NCBI GenBank assembly: GCA_021521415.1
Contig: JAIQDT010000186.1
Span: forward strand, 286,001-350,000
Length of the DNA stretch: 64,000 nt
Origin: Bidens hawaiensis
Lineage: Eukaryota > Streptophyta > Magnoliopsida > Asterales > Asteraceae
Direction of reading: 5' to 3'
How positions within the stretch are numbered: the stretch's first letter is position 1; each line of letters begins with the position of its first letter. Made by a program: the position numbers and the translations under genes. Positions 45,017 through 57,717 of this stretch are shown here, one piece after another. The notes below the pieces were generated by a model. It saw only the letters and a list, made by a program, of their open reading frames with translations. It did not search any database and had not been told where the DNA came from.

Positions 45017-48000
45017 TTACGCGTCCACTACTTCCTTTTGAGGAAATAGGTGGGGGTATTTCTTCCGAAATTCATCCTTTCGTTCCCAAGTAAATTCTGG
45101 GCCTCGTTGCGAATTCCATCTAACTTTGACCAACGAGATCTTATTGTGTCTAAGTTGCTTGATCTTACCGTCCACTATTTCGATGGGCTCCTCTACGAAG
45201 TTGAGCCTATCACTTATTTGAACACCCTCTAAGGGTAACACCGATGTCTCATCCGCCAGACATCTTTTCAAATTCGACACATGAAACACGTTATGAACTG
45301 CACTTAGTTCCTCAGGCAGTTCTAGTCGGTAAGCTACCGGACCGATCTTTGCAGTAATAATGAATGGTCCAATATATCTAGGGGCCAACTTCCCCGCCTT
45401 TCCAAATCTGACCACTCCTTTCCAGGGTGATACTTTCAAATATACCTTTTCACCCTTCTCAAATGACAACGGTTTTCGACGGGTATCGGCATAACTCTTC
45501 TGCCGATCCCGCGCGGCTTTCAGGTTGTTCTTAATTTCAAGAATCTTGCTGGTCGTCTCCTGGACCAGATCCGATCTAATGACCTGCGGGTCACCCACTT
45601 CAGACCAGCAAAGTGGTGATCGGCACTTCCGCCCATACAATGCTTCATAAGGTGCTGCCTTTATACTGCTGTGATAACTGTTATTATAGGAAAATTCAAC
45701 GAGTGGGAGATGTTGATCCCAATTTCCCTTAAAGTCCAGTACGCAAGCACGAAGCAAATCCTCCAAAGTTTGAATGGTCCTCTCAGACTGACCATCGGTC
45801 TAAGGGTGGTAAGCTGTGCTTAGGTCAATACGTGTTCCCAATGCTTCTTGGACAGCTTGCCAAAGTTTGGAGGTGAAATGGCTATCCCTATCGGAGATGA
45901 TCGAGATGGGGATGCCATGACGAGACACTATTTCATTTATATAAATTTGCGCAAGTCTCTCAGTGTTAAAAGTATTCCTAATTGGAATAAAATGTGCCGA
46001 TTTGGTTAATCGATCCACGATTACCCAAATCGCATCATGACCTCGGGGTGTCTTGGGGAGGTGTGTCACAAAATCCATTGTGATCTGCTCCCACTTCCAT
46101 TCGGGAATTTCCGGCTGTTGTAGCATTCCCGAGGGTTTCTGGTGTTCCGCCTTAACTCTCGCACACGTCGTACACTTGCCGACGTATGTGGCTATATCCT
46201 TTTTCATACCTGGCCACCAGTAAAATTCTTTCACATCCTTGTACATTTTATCTGATCCCGGATGTATGGAATATTTCGATTTATGTGCTTCATCCATGAT
46301 CAAATCACGAAGGTCATGGAGGGTCGGGATCCAAATCCGATTTTTGAAATAAAGAATTTCGTCCACACGCTGTTCGAAATTCTTCTCATTCCCGTAAAGT
46401 CCTTCTTTATCCAATTGGCCCTCTTTCAACGCCTCGCGTTGAGCGACTCGAATCAAATCTGAAAGGTTCGACTGGACTATCATCCCCAACGCTCGCACAC
46501 GTAGTGGCTTGACTCGATCCTTTCTACTTAAGGCATCGGCTACGACGTTAGCCTTGCCGGGGTGATATCGTATGTCACAGTCATAGTCACTCAGCAACTC
46601 GACCCATCTTCGTTGCCTCATATTCAGTTCTTTCTGATCGAATATGTGTTGCAAACTTTTATGATCAGTGAATATGGTGCACTTTGTACCGTAGAGATAG
46701 TGTCTCCAGATTTTAAGTGCAAAGATGACTGCTCCCAGTTCCAAGTCATGAGTAGTGTAGTTTTTCTCATGAACTTTTAACTGTCGAGACGCATAGGCTA
46801 TGACCTTTTTATTTTGCATTAACACGCATCCTAACCCTTTACGGGATGCGTCACAATATACAACAAATCCATCGTCTCCGTCGGGGAGACTTAAGATTGG
46901 CGCTTGGCACAATCTTTGTTTTAGCGTTTGAAACGCCGTTTCCTGCTCTTCACCCCATTCATATTTCCGATCCTTTTGAGTCAGGAGGGTTGAAGGTTGG
47001 GCGATGCTGGAAAAGTTCTCTATAAATCGACGATAGTATCCAGCTAAGCCTAAGAATTGGCGGATTTCTTTCGGAGATTTAGGCGCTTGCCAATTCTTAA
47101 TAGCTTCAACCTTACTCGGATCAACGTGTATTCCTTGGTGGTTTATAACATGACCGAGGAATTGCACCTCTTGTAACGAGAAGTTACACTTGGAGAATTT
47201 TGCATATAACTTCTCCTGATCCAGGAGCTCTAAAACTAACTTTAAGTGTTGCTCGTGCTCCTCTTTACTCTTCGAGTATATCAAAATATCGTCAATAAAT
47301 ACAATGACGAACTTGTCGAGATAGGGTTTACAGACTCGGTTCATGAGATCCATGAACACCGCTGGCGCATTTGTTAGCCCAAAAGGCATAACTAAAAATT
47401 CGTAGTGGCCGTAGCAAGTCCGAAACGCGGTTTTTGGGATATCCTCCTCTTGAATTCTAACTTGGTGGTATCCCGATCTAAGATCAATTTTTGAGAAATA
47501 GCTCGCACCTTGTAGTTGGTCGAACAAATCATCGATTCGGGGAAGAGGATATCTATTTTTGATGGTTAATTTGTTCAATTCCCTGTAGTCAATGCACATT
47601 CGAAGGCTTCCGTCCTTCTTTTTCACAAATAGTACAGGTGCACCCCACGGGGAGTAGCTGGGACGAATAAATCCCTTATCCAACAATTCCTGCAACTGGT
47701 TGGATAATTCTTGCATCTCGGACGGTGCAAGTCTGTAAGGGGCCTTAGCAACAGGGCCAGCTTGAGGTAATAAGTCGATTCTGAATTCGACTTGTCGGGT
47801 TGGCGGTAATCCAGGAAGTTCCTCTGGAAAAATTTGTGGAAATTCGCGTACCACAGGAATTTCGTCCACCCGTTTTTCCTCAGAATCATCGGCCGTCAGG
47901 CTCGCTAGATACGCCACACATCCCTGACGTATATATTTCAACACCTTGAGGTGGGATATAAATGGTATCATGGTGCCGGATTTTTCTCCCTGCACTAATA

Positions 48001-49714
48001 CCTCCTCGTCATCCGACACCCGGATCTTGACGGTTTTCTTTTCGCAATTTATTTCTACCCTGTTACGAGCCAACCAATCCATTCCCACTATCACGTCAAA
48101 ACTACCCAATTCTACCGGTAACAAGTCAATCAGGAAGGATTGTTCGCTCAGAATAAAAGGGCAATTCCGAACAATCCGATTAACTATCATGGTTTTACCG
48201 TTAGCGACCTCTACGGTGTAGGGTTCTATGGTTTCACCAATAGGAAGGTTTGCTATCGAAAGGAATCTAATGGAGACAAAACTTCTATCGGCGCCTGTAT
48301 CAAATAATACAGAAGCGTAATGATCAGAGACGAGGAAGGTACCTGTCACTACGCTGGGGTCCTGGCGCGCCTCATTCGCTCCCATCACAAATGCCCGGCC
48401 TCGCGCCGGATTGGACGACGATGGCTGACCCGCGAGTTGTCTCCCATTTCCTCCCTGATTCAGTTTCGGGCAGTTCCTTTTGAAGTGATCCGTGCTGCCG
48501 CATTCGTAGCAAGCACGGCTAGTGGTCACCATCTGGTTTCCTTGCGGGTTCTGCTGTCGGGCTGGTTGAGTTCTAAATGGTTGCGCCCGAATAGGTTGTG
48601 GTTGTCGGTTCAGGTTGTTCAGATTTGTCTTACAATTTGGTGCGTAGTGTCCAACCCTGCCACACCGGTGGCACACCACCTCCTTGCACACGCCACTATG
48701 GTGGTAACCACATTTCCCGCACCTAGGAAACGTTCCCTTCTGCGGTTCTTGCCTTCCGCCCAAACTAGTCATGGCATAGCTCTGGGCAGCGGGCCTAGCT
48801 CGTTTACCTTGCTGTTTCTCTCGGATCCTATTGTCATACGTACCTCGCTTTCCCCCAGCCGACTCTCCCGTCGTCTTTATCGATCCGCTCCTTAAGAAAT
48901 CATACGTGACAATACCAGCCTGTGTCACTGCACCCTCATACGTCTGGTGCCCTCCCGCGTTAACTATACTCCTCACTACTGGAGTAAGTCCCCAAATATA
49001 ACGTTCCACCCTCTTTGACTCTGGGGTGACCAACCACGGCACTAATCGTGACAGTTCATTAAACCGGTTGGTATATCCCAAGTGGTCCGCCCCATGCATC
49101 TCTAGGTTCCACAACTCATGTTCCAGTTTCTGCAATTCATTCTTTGGGCAGAAATGTTTCAAAACAAGATCCTTAAGCTCTGCCCAGGTCATGCGGTTTG
49201 TCGCCGCCTGACCTCGAGTCTGTACTATGGTGTTCCACCATGTCAAGGCATGGTCTGTGAACGTACAGGTGGCGTACTTAACGACACAATCCTCGGGACA
49301 GTTGCTGATATTTACCACTGATTCTATTTTCTCTAACCATTTTACTAACCCATTCGGTCCTTCCGACCCGTTAAATTCTAAAGGCTTGCATAACATAAAG
49401 TCCTTGATTGAACAACCCCTGGATGGTCCAGTGCGGTTGGTCTCTACAGTAGGGATAGGGCCATTACTGTCGGTAGCGACCACCGTAGGCGGTGCGTCAT
49501 TACTCGGCATAGTGTTGTCATTCCTTGGAGGATTAGCATTTTGTTCCCCGTCATTATTTATGGGCGTTTGATTGCTCGGAGGGGTTGGATTGGTCGAGTT
49601 ATTAATACTGGCGGCGATGCGCGATACTATATCCGGTATCGCCGCCTCCAACTGTTGAGCAATCAAACGGCTCACATCTACTTCCGATATTTTCGTTGAT
49701 CGTTTCGGTGCCAT
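45017..49714 (-). pseudogene. gag-pol: Gag-pol polyprotein of T2, single TAG
   Basis: The start is [17 protein letters not shown] at 49714, after TTGTGTAG. Positions counted from the in-frame ATG at 49723: gag domain about 100-290; a CX2C-type finger at 335-346; knuckles C351-C364 and C405-C418; protease D475-T-G; RT FIDD 809-812; RNase H D958; integrase zinc H1147, H1154, C1184, C1187; core Asp 1217 and 1278. TAG at 45800-45802 stands where T1 has CAG (HPQTDGQSE). The same frame then runs 45799-45017 with the catalytic Glu, the [10 protein letters not shown] module and a chromodomain-like tail ([24 protein letters not shown]). One substitution separates this from an open polyprotein. Tekay/Del assignment rests on domain order and tail type. 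Confidence 0.95.
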
Positions 49715-50080
49715 TCTACACAATCATCAAAGAAATAGATATAATCAATACCATCTCAAAACATAAAACACAATACATATTTCATTCATTAGTAAACATT
49801 GATTCATATTACACAAACATCAGTTTACATACTTTCAGTCAACATTACATAACTAGTTTTATTACAAGGGCCCTATGTCGGTATCATCCTCGACATAACC
49901 CGCAATGGGTCAGTGCTTGAATGATACCCAAAAGTATCGATAATGATATGCCCTACAAGAGACCCCCTATGGGCCAGTGGTTGTACTACAACTAAACAAG
50001 ATTCACTCCGTGTTAGTATCACCACTAACTACTTACACGGAGTATCAAAAAGCGGTTCAAGATTCTACCATCTAACACAT
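49715..50080 (-). other. Gap between upstream ORF and gag of T2
   Basis: 366 bp with no ORF. The T1 gap is alignable, including CCCATAGGGGG-type and AGTCAGTGCTTG-type stretches. It ends in a T-rich run and TTGTGTAG before gag. Confidence 0.6.
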
Positions 50081-50707
50081 CTACACATGGTGGTAAACCA
50101 ACCCCACCAACACCGCCACCAGCACCACCAACACCGCCACCATAACCCGCATTCGGGTTTCCATCTGGTCGATCAACCAGTGGGAGTATGAGCACTCCCT
50201 TTTTAACTGGTTAATAGCATACTGGTGGTCCAGTATGCTGTCCCCGAGGTACGCCCGCCTCTGTACCCCCACGACCAGGGCGGCAGAGTGCTCGTTCACC
50301 TGCTCGGTGAGAACACGTAGCCAAGCCGCCAAGTCCCGCTCCTGCCTTGGAAGACCCCACACAGGTAGGGTTGCAGGCTCGGGTTGGGGGCGGGAAGACT
50401 CGCCCCGGTGGTATGTGGATCTGGGTGGGGTAACAGTGGGCGGAACATACGGGGCACTGATCCGCGCCGTGAGGCGGGGACCGTGTCTGGGGGGAATCGG
50501 GGCGGTCTGTGGTGCGGGCGGGGTAGGAGACCTGGTAACCCTAGCAGGGGAGGGTAAACTAGCACTCCTAGCTGGGGTGGTCTGTCTAGAAGTACTATGA
50601 CTAGCCTCCGAAGGCTCGGAGCTGGGTGCTACACTTGGGCTTCCAGAGGCCCCGGAACTGACCTCTTCCGGGTCCTCTTCCGTCGACACACTAGGTGTTC
50701 TTGCCAT
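50081..50707 (-). CDS. Upstream ORF of T2: proline-rich, coiled-coil, tail-anchored protein
   Basis: 208 codons from ATG 50707 (MARTPSVSTEEDPEEVSSG), ten bases after TGTGTGCAG. The first 115 residues are Ser/Pro-rich with RSPTPPAPQTAP and RLTARISAPYVPP. A helical, probably coiled-coil region follows (WLRVLTEQVNEHSAALVVG; LDHQYAINQLKREC; LIDQMETR). The last 21 residues are hydrophobic (VMVAVLVVLVAVLVGLVYHHV), like a tail anchor. No signal peptide. T1 keeps the whole protein line except for a frameshift and a stop, and the hydrophobic end is kept despite many substitutions. I know no described function for an ORF at this place in Tekay elements. Confidence 0.75.
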   Translation of the reverse strand: MARTPSVSTEEDPEEVSSGASGSPSVAPSSEPSEASHSTSRQTTPARSASLPSPARVTRSPTPPAPQTAPIPPRHGPRLTARISAPYVPPTVTPPRSTYHRGESSRPQPEPATLPVWGLPRQERDLAAWLRVLTEQVNEHSAALVVGVQRRAYLGDSILDHQYAINQLKRECSYSHWLIDQMETRMRVMVAVLVVLVAVLVGLVYHHV

Positions 50708-51055
50708 TTTTACCTGCACACAAGTTAACAAACATATAGTCCCTTTTCATAGTGTAATTCATAATTAAATTAATCATGCACTTACTTATACAATTTTGCC
50801 ACATAATAATATTATTATACATTTACACATATGTTGCCAATTTTACCTATTTAAGTCCCCCGTGACTTCCCCTGAATTCCCTCGTGCAGACAAGTCTGTT
50901 ATTATGTTCCGGACCATAATAACCCACTTGTCCATCCAAGTTCATCCCGATCTCGTCACAATATATTATTAGTTGATATTCAGATCCTATAATACTTGAG
51001 CTACTGGTTATATTTTAGGTATCTTTTTCAGACATCCTAATTCTTTATAACCAAT

Positions 51056-51068
51056 GGCTCTGATACCA
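51056..51068 (-). other. Primer-binding site of T2
   Basis: TGGTATCAGAGCC on the minus strand, five bases after the 5' LTR. Initiator methionine tRNA type. Confidence 0.95.
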
Positions 51069-51073
51069 AGTTC

Positions 51074-54000
51074 TGTAACACCCCGTAACCGCAGCGGAAA
51101 CGTACACGGGATGCAACAGACACATCTGATATCAACAGCATTGCTTATAAAGAAAATACCACTACATTAATTTATAACATATTACATTGTTGCGAGTTTC
51201 ATTACTGTCTAGGTGTTACACACATATTTTACCGATAAGACATTAATAAATTCATTACAAAACATAGAGCAGCAAGCTTCCAACAGGTAGCACAGATAGT
51301 TAAGCACACATCAATCAATCCAACTTGGGCATACCTAGAAAACATGTAAAGAAAACGGGTCAACTACGAATAGTTGGTGAGTTTCACTAATTTAAATAAA
51401 CACTGACAAATCATTTTAATAATCATTTATTAACAATATAATCATGCTGGGAACTATGTTACCCCAGAACATTTCCATTAACTTCCTGGGAACTATGTTA
51501 CCCCAGAACAATAAATACCCCTGGGAACTATGTTACCCCAGAACAATCACAACCTCTGGGAACTATGTTACCCCAGAACAATAATAACCCCTGGGAACTA
51601 TGTTACCCCCGAACAATAATAACCCCTGGGAACTATGTTACCCCAGAACAATAATAACCCCTGGGAACTATGTTACCCCAGAACAATAACACATGATAAA
51701 CATTTTATATATTCTGTGCATCAGGCCATATATATATAAATGTACAAGTATTTCCATACGATCGGTATGTACTTAAATACTTTAAATAAGACATGTTTTC
51801 CGCCCCGGGAAAATATAATTAAAACAATTCATTAAAAGGGGCTCGTGAAAACTCACCTTTTGTGAGTCGGTGAGTAATACAAGGAACAGCTACGTTCCTG
51901 GATCTGTAATATAATATCTAGTCGTTACTATATAATTCCCATAACTTAAATACGTATCAATCGGTACATCTGGAAACATTGTTAACCCAGTACTGTACTC
52001 GATTCGGGGACTATGTTAACCCCGTGACACTTCTAAGGACTCAGATTGTGACATTGCTTAGAGTTTGACAGTCAATTTAGTTAAGGTGATGAAATTATAG
52101 CTCGGTTTGACACCCCGTTTGGCCGTGGGGCCCGTTTCCGGTATTTCGGTGCCGGAAACGGTAAAATTGGGTAAAATTACCCAAATCATCCGAATTATTT
52201 TCGGATGATTTATTTTTACTTAATTTACTTAGATTTATGAAATAGTCCATTTTTAGAGTTTTCATGTACCAGTCAGCTCGCTTATGCGAACTTTGCCGGT
52301 TTACACGTTTTAAGCTTTAAAAACTCGTTTTTATGTTCTTTTTAGCACAAATAATTACCCGATTAGTCTCGGGTCTTGAAATTTTGCACAAGACTTAATT
52401 TGACAGTAAGGAATTTTTGTAAAAATTTTCCAGATTTATTTTCTTATATTTACATTTATTTATCTATTTTTAAATCTCATTAAAATACTAAATATATCAA
52501 AAATACCAAAACACTTTAGAAAAATCCCAAATTTTTCTGGGATGATCTCTATCATCCTCATAACTTTCTGGAATTTTTCCAGATTTATTTTCCTATATTT
52601 ACATTTATTTATCTATTTTTGAATCTCATTAAAATACTAAATATATCAAAAATACCAAAACACTTTATAAAAATCCCAAATTTTTCTGGGATGATCTCTA
52701 TCATCCTAATAACTTTCTGGAATTTTTCCAGATTTATTTTCCTATATTTACATTTATTTATCTATTTTTAAATCTTATTAAAACACTAAATATGTCAAAA
52801 ATAACAAAACACTTTAGAAAAATCCCAATTTTTTCTGGGATGATCTCTATCATCCTCATAACTTCCTGGAATTTTTCCAGAATTTAAACCTTATTTTTCA
52901 AGCCATTTTCACCCAAAACCGAGCTAGAAAGCCCTAGAACTCGTTTCACCGAAAAGCCTACTTAGGCTTTTCCAACTGAGCTCAAATTTTGTGGGTGACT
53001 TTTATATGATATAAAAAGCTTATCTTAAATTTTCCGGAATTTTTCATCATGTTTTGCTATTTTTCACTATTTTTGGCCAAAACCGAGCATTAAATTCACC
53101 GAATATTCATCTTTTATCCAAAAATTACCAAAAATTCACAGATCTCATATTTCCATGTGTAGATCATCTCTGTGAAATTTCGTGACCCAACTCTAAGCAC
53201 ACGAAAATCTGTCCATAATTCATATACACACGAAAACCGAACTATTTTGTGTTTTCTAGCTTTAGATCGCAAGGATCTCGGTTTCTAGCCTTTGCTAGCC
53301 GCTAGATACAACACTTTCAAGCACATCAACACCACACCAAGCAAGTTATACCCACAATCAAGCCATTTCTTTCCTAGTGTCGGTTAAAACATCAAAACAA
53401 CGATTTTGACCGTAAAAATCCGTTCTCGACTCTTTTTACTCATTTCTTGGACCAAGATCCCTTGTATAACTTGTATACATCTCTTGGTCATGCAAGAGTC
53501 GGTTTCATCTCGGATTTTCACCCGTCTTTCACATGGAAAATTCATTTGACAAGATTTCAACCGTAAAAATTTATTCTAAACACTTTTAACTAATTACTTG
53601 GATCAAGATCCTTTGTATAGCTTGTATACATCCTTTGATCACACGAGAATCGGTTTCATCTCGGGTTTTCACCCATTTTTTCACATGAAACCTCCTTTTC
53701 TCCATATTATAGAATCAAAACCAAGAATCAACCATAAAAACATGTTTTATACCTTCAAAACTTTGGTTGGAGATCAAGAAAATGGATGGATGTTTGAAGG
53801 TTGAGAGGGTTTGAGAGAATTGATGTGAAAAAAAAAAAATGTAATGTGTAAAGGGAGTGTGGGTGGCCGGCCTAAAGGGGGTGTGTGGGGGGGCCCACAT
53901 CTCAAATATTGTCCACACATTTGGATTACACAATCCGGATAATGTTGTGGATAATCTGGTTCAGTTCGTTTCTCGTTTAAACTCGTAATTCGGCTTGAAA

Positions 54001-54485
54001 CGAAATTAAAATGGTCGTTTTTCGGGTTAAAGTAAAATTTTCATAAAACTGATTTAAAAACTTTCAAAACTTAACCCATGACATTAAAACATCATATCAT
54101 TAATAATTACGCATCTTTTTCGGCTTGATTGATCATCTCTTGCTTGGTTTGATGTTAAAGGTTTCGTTTATTGTACCGACGTACCAATAAATCGAAATCC
54201 TTTTTCTGTGCTATAATTCACTTATCCCGAAGCATTAATACTTCGTAAATATCACTAAACATTATATATTTCGTCTATAATGTAATTCCCGATTCGTTCG
54301 GGTTTCAATAATCGTTCATTGGTTGATTGTAATTCCAATACGATTCACTATATAATTGAGTATGATTCATACTGTGAACCATATATATTCGTATAAACGT
54401 GCTATAACTCATATAATCAATATTAAATAACACGCAAATAGTATATTCCGGCTAGGGTATACCTGAATTTGCCGGAATCGTTACA
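51074..54485 (-). repeat. 5' LTR of T2
   Basis: 3412 bp, near-identical to 41536-44980. Seven minisatellite units (51447-51687) instead of eight, three 149-bp units, and a longer A-run near 53830. Confidence 0.95.
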
Positions 54486-54490
54486 AATTG

Positions 54491-55622
54491 TAACAAATAG
54501 CCTTGGACTTGTCAAACCCAATTCTCTCATTTGGGCCAGAAACCAGTGATCTACCAGTTCTGTTGTACAGTCGCTTACTTCTCAAGGCTTGCATTGCAGC
54601 TTGCCACTTTAAGTCCATGTCTTCTAGATCATCTGCATCAATTTGCTCTAAATCATCCTGCACTACACTTGTGTGAATCAAGATTTTGAAAACAAATGCA
54701 TTGTAGGATTCAGTGAACATAGACATCAGGGCTTGTGCATCACTGTTTTGAACATGTCCTGCACCAGTATTGGCAACATTTCCACTAGCCACAGAGGCTG
54801 AGTCAGTTTCATCAATCAATTGTACATTGAACCTCTATTGACTACTTTGATTACTTGAACTACCCCCAATAAAGGACTTAGGTGTATTAGTGTTGTGCTC
54901 ACTTGGTTCTCCAATAATGAGAATTTGTTGTTGATTCTTTGTAGTCAAATTCCCCATTGGTGCAATCAAAGCATTTGACACACTGAAACATGGTCTCTCC
55001 TCCCTTATCATCTCATTGTCTATCATTTCAATTTCAGCAGCTTGGAGAAAACACACCACATCATCTACTTTCAGTTCATTGAAATTGGGCTTTGTTAAAA
55101 TGAACTTGCAAGCAATGTACCATTCTTTTGGCATTGATTTGAGCAATTTTGTGTTTAGATCAAAATCAGTCATCACATAGTCAGTTGTTCTGAGATCATT
55201 AACAATGGTTATGAATCTTTCAAGTATAGACTTCAACCTCTCACCATCTTTGTATCTGAATCTCTCCAAATGTTCTTCAATTCAACATTTCCCTCAAACA
55301 TCTCAAGGATTGCATCATACATAGCCTTTGCAGTCTGATGATGTGCAACCTTGGTGAGGATTTCCCATGACAAGCCTAGCTTAAGCATAGCCAAAGCTTT
55401 GTCATCAACATTTCTCATTCTCTCTCTAACAGCAGCCATAGCAGCTGCATTAGCACCATCTTCAACAGCAGCCTGTGGACCATTCCTGATGGAATTCCAC
55501 ATGTCCACATCATTATAACAAACTGCAGCTTCAAATAGCACCTTCCACTTGGTAAAGTTTTCCTGTCCATATAACCTAGGTATCTTATTAGTAGACACCT
55601 CTTGTTCCTCATATCCAGACAT
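54491..55622 (-). pseudogene. gag: Gag N-terminus of S3, broken
   Basis: MSGYEEQEVSTNKIPRL at 55622, then the capsid-type domain (NFTKWKVLFEAAVCYNDVDM, MLKLGLSWEILTKVAHH). Compared with S2, about 23 bases are missing near 55270 (S2 has IKKQRLKQQLERFRYKDG), which shifts the frame. Coding resumes as ERFRYKDGERLKSILERF and continues through VDDVVCFLQAAEIEM. TAG at 54835-54837 interrupts. The last stretch (IDADDLEDMDLKWQAAM, RIGFDKSKAICYN) runs into the T2 target site inside the first zinc knuckle. S1 has the equivalent IDADDLEEMDLQWQMAM. Confidence 0.9.
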
Positions 55623-55910
55623 TTTGTCAAAAGCAAAAGTTAAGTTCTTATCAAAACAGGGTAAAATAATCAGATATGAGAATAAATCCTTAGATCTGAT
55701 GTGTCTGATATGAATAGAACAAGATTCAGTAATAAAGATTAAAATTTTAAGTAAAATAAGGAAGAGAAAACACCTAAAATTGTAGATCTGGAAGAAAAAC
55801 GAAGAAACAGAGTTGTTGACGTCACAGTTCAATGGAATAGTAGTCTGCTTACGTCATTCTTCCCCAAATCTTCAATCAGCAACACAAATCTTCCTAAACA
55901 GCAATAACAA

Positions 55911-55922
55911 GCTCTGATACCA
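55911..55922 (-). other. Primer-binding site of S3
   Basis: TGGTATCAGAGC on the minus strand, two bases from the LTR. As in S2. Confidence 0.92.
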
Positions 55923-55924
55923 CT

Positions 55925-57104
55925 TGTCTAGCCCTCGAATCTCGAACGGATCAAGTCATAACTCACACAAATGTGTTGACAAGAGAGTTAAATGATGGGT
56001 TGCTATTTTAAGAAAGATTACTGTTTATTAATGGCGGAAACACTAATAAACATACGGTTGCAATTAATATTCAGATTAGGAAAACACAATCAAGATTCAC
56101 TCAAAAGATTTCCATTTCATATAATCATAAATCATACAAAAGGATAATCGTTTAGGGTTTTGAAGGAATCCTAGGACAGCCGTCACAATAAATGTTCTTT
56201 GGAAATTGTGAGAATGTTGTCCGTGTTTTTCCGTGCTTTGCGGCGTGCCCTAATTATTCCTTTTATAGGACTGACAACCTAAGACAGCTGTCATTCCTTC
56301 TAGAAACCCTAAACAAACGTACATATTCAAATTACATATTCAGAAAATAAGCTAAGTATAAAACAAGTCTTCCGGGTAGGCTTTTCATTAAACTTCAGTC
56401 TCCGAGTACGCAGTGTACTCGGCCTTCCTTCAGACTTGGTAAACATAGAAGTGTACCCGGGAAGAGTTTCCGGGTAACCTTTACTTGAAGAGTATTTTAC
56501 CTAAGTAAAATACTAGACTTCAAACTACTTGGATTTATCAAACTTTGCCCGACAAATCCTTACGAGCAACCTTGTTCTTCTATGGTCCTGTTCAGCTCTT
56601 TGTCATATTATAACTTATTAGCAAAGTGTACTCGGGAGTACATTACCTTGCTCGAGCAGAACCTTACTCGATATAGACTTAGAGATATTCCTTTATTACA
56701 TCAAGCATACTTGGAGCATCCTTATTAATGAATACCTTGCCCGGTCTTCCAATTACTTGGCTTCTTGGACTTGGTTAACCAAGCCTTATTCGGAAGAGTA
56801 AAATACTTGGTCCTGAAGAACAAAGCTGCTTGATAAAGTGAACCTTGCTCGGAGATACCAAATTAGTAAACCTTACTTGGAAATACACTAATTAGCATAC
56901 CTTGCTCGGATATCCACTTAAGAAGACTGTTTGAAGTAAACCATGCTCGGAGAGCAAAATCTCATACCCGGCTAAGTAAAAAAGCTTGCTCGGAGCCCAA
57001 GGTGTGCTCGGATTCAATACTTAGCAGTTTCTGAGGAGGTTGAGAAGATTCCAATCTTCCTTATACTTCATTCACGGTCAAATGGTCAAATCCTTGACTC
57101 AACA
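55925..57104 (-). repeat. 5' LTR of S3
   Basis: 1180 bp. On the minus strand TGTTGAGTCAAGG to GGGCTAGACA. U3 (about 57040-56400) is full of CTCGG/CCGAG and CCCGG motifs. A TATA CCTATAAAAGG on the minus strand follows at about 56270. Same family as 11338-12540. Confidence 0.92.
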
Positions 57105-57246
57105 GAATATACCCGTCTTGAATGCACACCCACATTTTAGCGTCTTGATACTTTACATACTGTTCAAACCGATCTTTCCATGCAACAAAATCAGTACCAT
57201 TCAGCAGTTTTGGAGCTTTAGTTGCAGACCCAACTTCAACCTCCAT
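57105..57246 (-). pseudogene. gag: Gag N-terminus of S4, truncated
   Basis: 47 codons: MEVEVGSATKAPKLLNGTDF, then WKDRFEQYVKYQDAKMWVCI. The pattern 'APKL...W(K)DRFE.YV...D..MW..I' is the usual start of Sirevirus/copia Gag. Cut after QDGY by the S3 LTR. The remainder is not in the window. Confidence 0.85.
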
Positions 57247-57702
57247 CTATACTAGTTCAGTGATGTTTAATGAAGTCATTATTGAAAGAAACCAAAATTC
57301 AAGTCTTTAAGAACTGCTTTCTGTGAACAGTGGCTGATAGCGAAGTTGTTATAACTTCGCTTGATGCAACTTCGCTTTCTAACTTCTCCTCACTTAACTT
57401 CGCTTCACAGTTAACCTCGCCTACTTCCTAAGTTCGCCTCTATTAACTTTGCTACGAAATAACTTCGCCAAAAACCTATAAGTTCGCACAAAACCCTACG
57501 ACAGTTGACAGCAACTTCGCTATAAGAACAAGGAGTTTTGCAGGTTCTTGTTTGGTATATTGCGATGTATGCGAGGGTGTAATTGGGTGAATTTGATAAT
57601 AGGAGATGGGAAAGACACAAAAACAAGGTATTTCAACGTAAACTCGTTCCGCGAATAGTCGAACGGAACGATCTTAACACCCGTGTGATAATCGCGAGCA
57701 AA
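57247..57702 (-). other. Leader of S4 with GCGAAGTT motifs
   Basis: 456 bp, non-coding. AGCGAAGTT/AACTTCGC copies cluster at 57338-57520, so in this family the motif occurs in the LTR, in the leader and (in S1) before the third ORF. Confidence 0.75.
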
Positions 57703-57715
57703 TGCTCCGATACCA
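57703..57715 (-). other. Primer-binding site of S4
   Basis: TGGTATCGGAGCA, two bases from the LTR. One internal difference from the initiator methionine tRNA complement (G for A). Confidence 0.8.
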
Positions 57716-57717
57716 AT

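Larger units (their letters stand above)
41536..54485 (-). mobile_element. Tekay-type chromovirus T2, complete with both LTRs
   Basis: 12,950 bp, flanked by AATTG. LTRs of 3445 and 3412 bp differ mainly by one minisatellite unit and about 14 base changes by eye, so insertion was recent. PBS, upstream ORF, gag-pol with chromodomain-like tail and polypurine tract are all present. The only obvious lesion is one TAG in the integrase. Confidence 0.96.
54486..57104 (-). mobile_element. Sirevirus S3, 5' part (LTR, PBS, gag N-terminus)
   Basis: On the minus strand: LTR 57104-55925, PBS 55922-55911, leader 55910-55623 without features, gag from 55622. It continues at 41530 beyond T2. It sits in the gag of S4; the right flank pentamer is GAATA. 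Confidence 0.93.

Noticed and set aside
48320..48895. 191-codon plus-strand ORF opposite T2 gag
   Set aside because: Antisense shadow of the gag-protease coding frame; composition mirrors the real frame.
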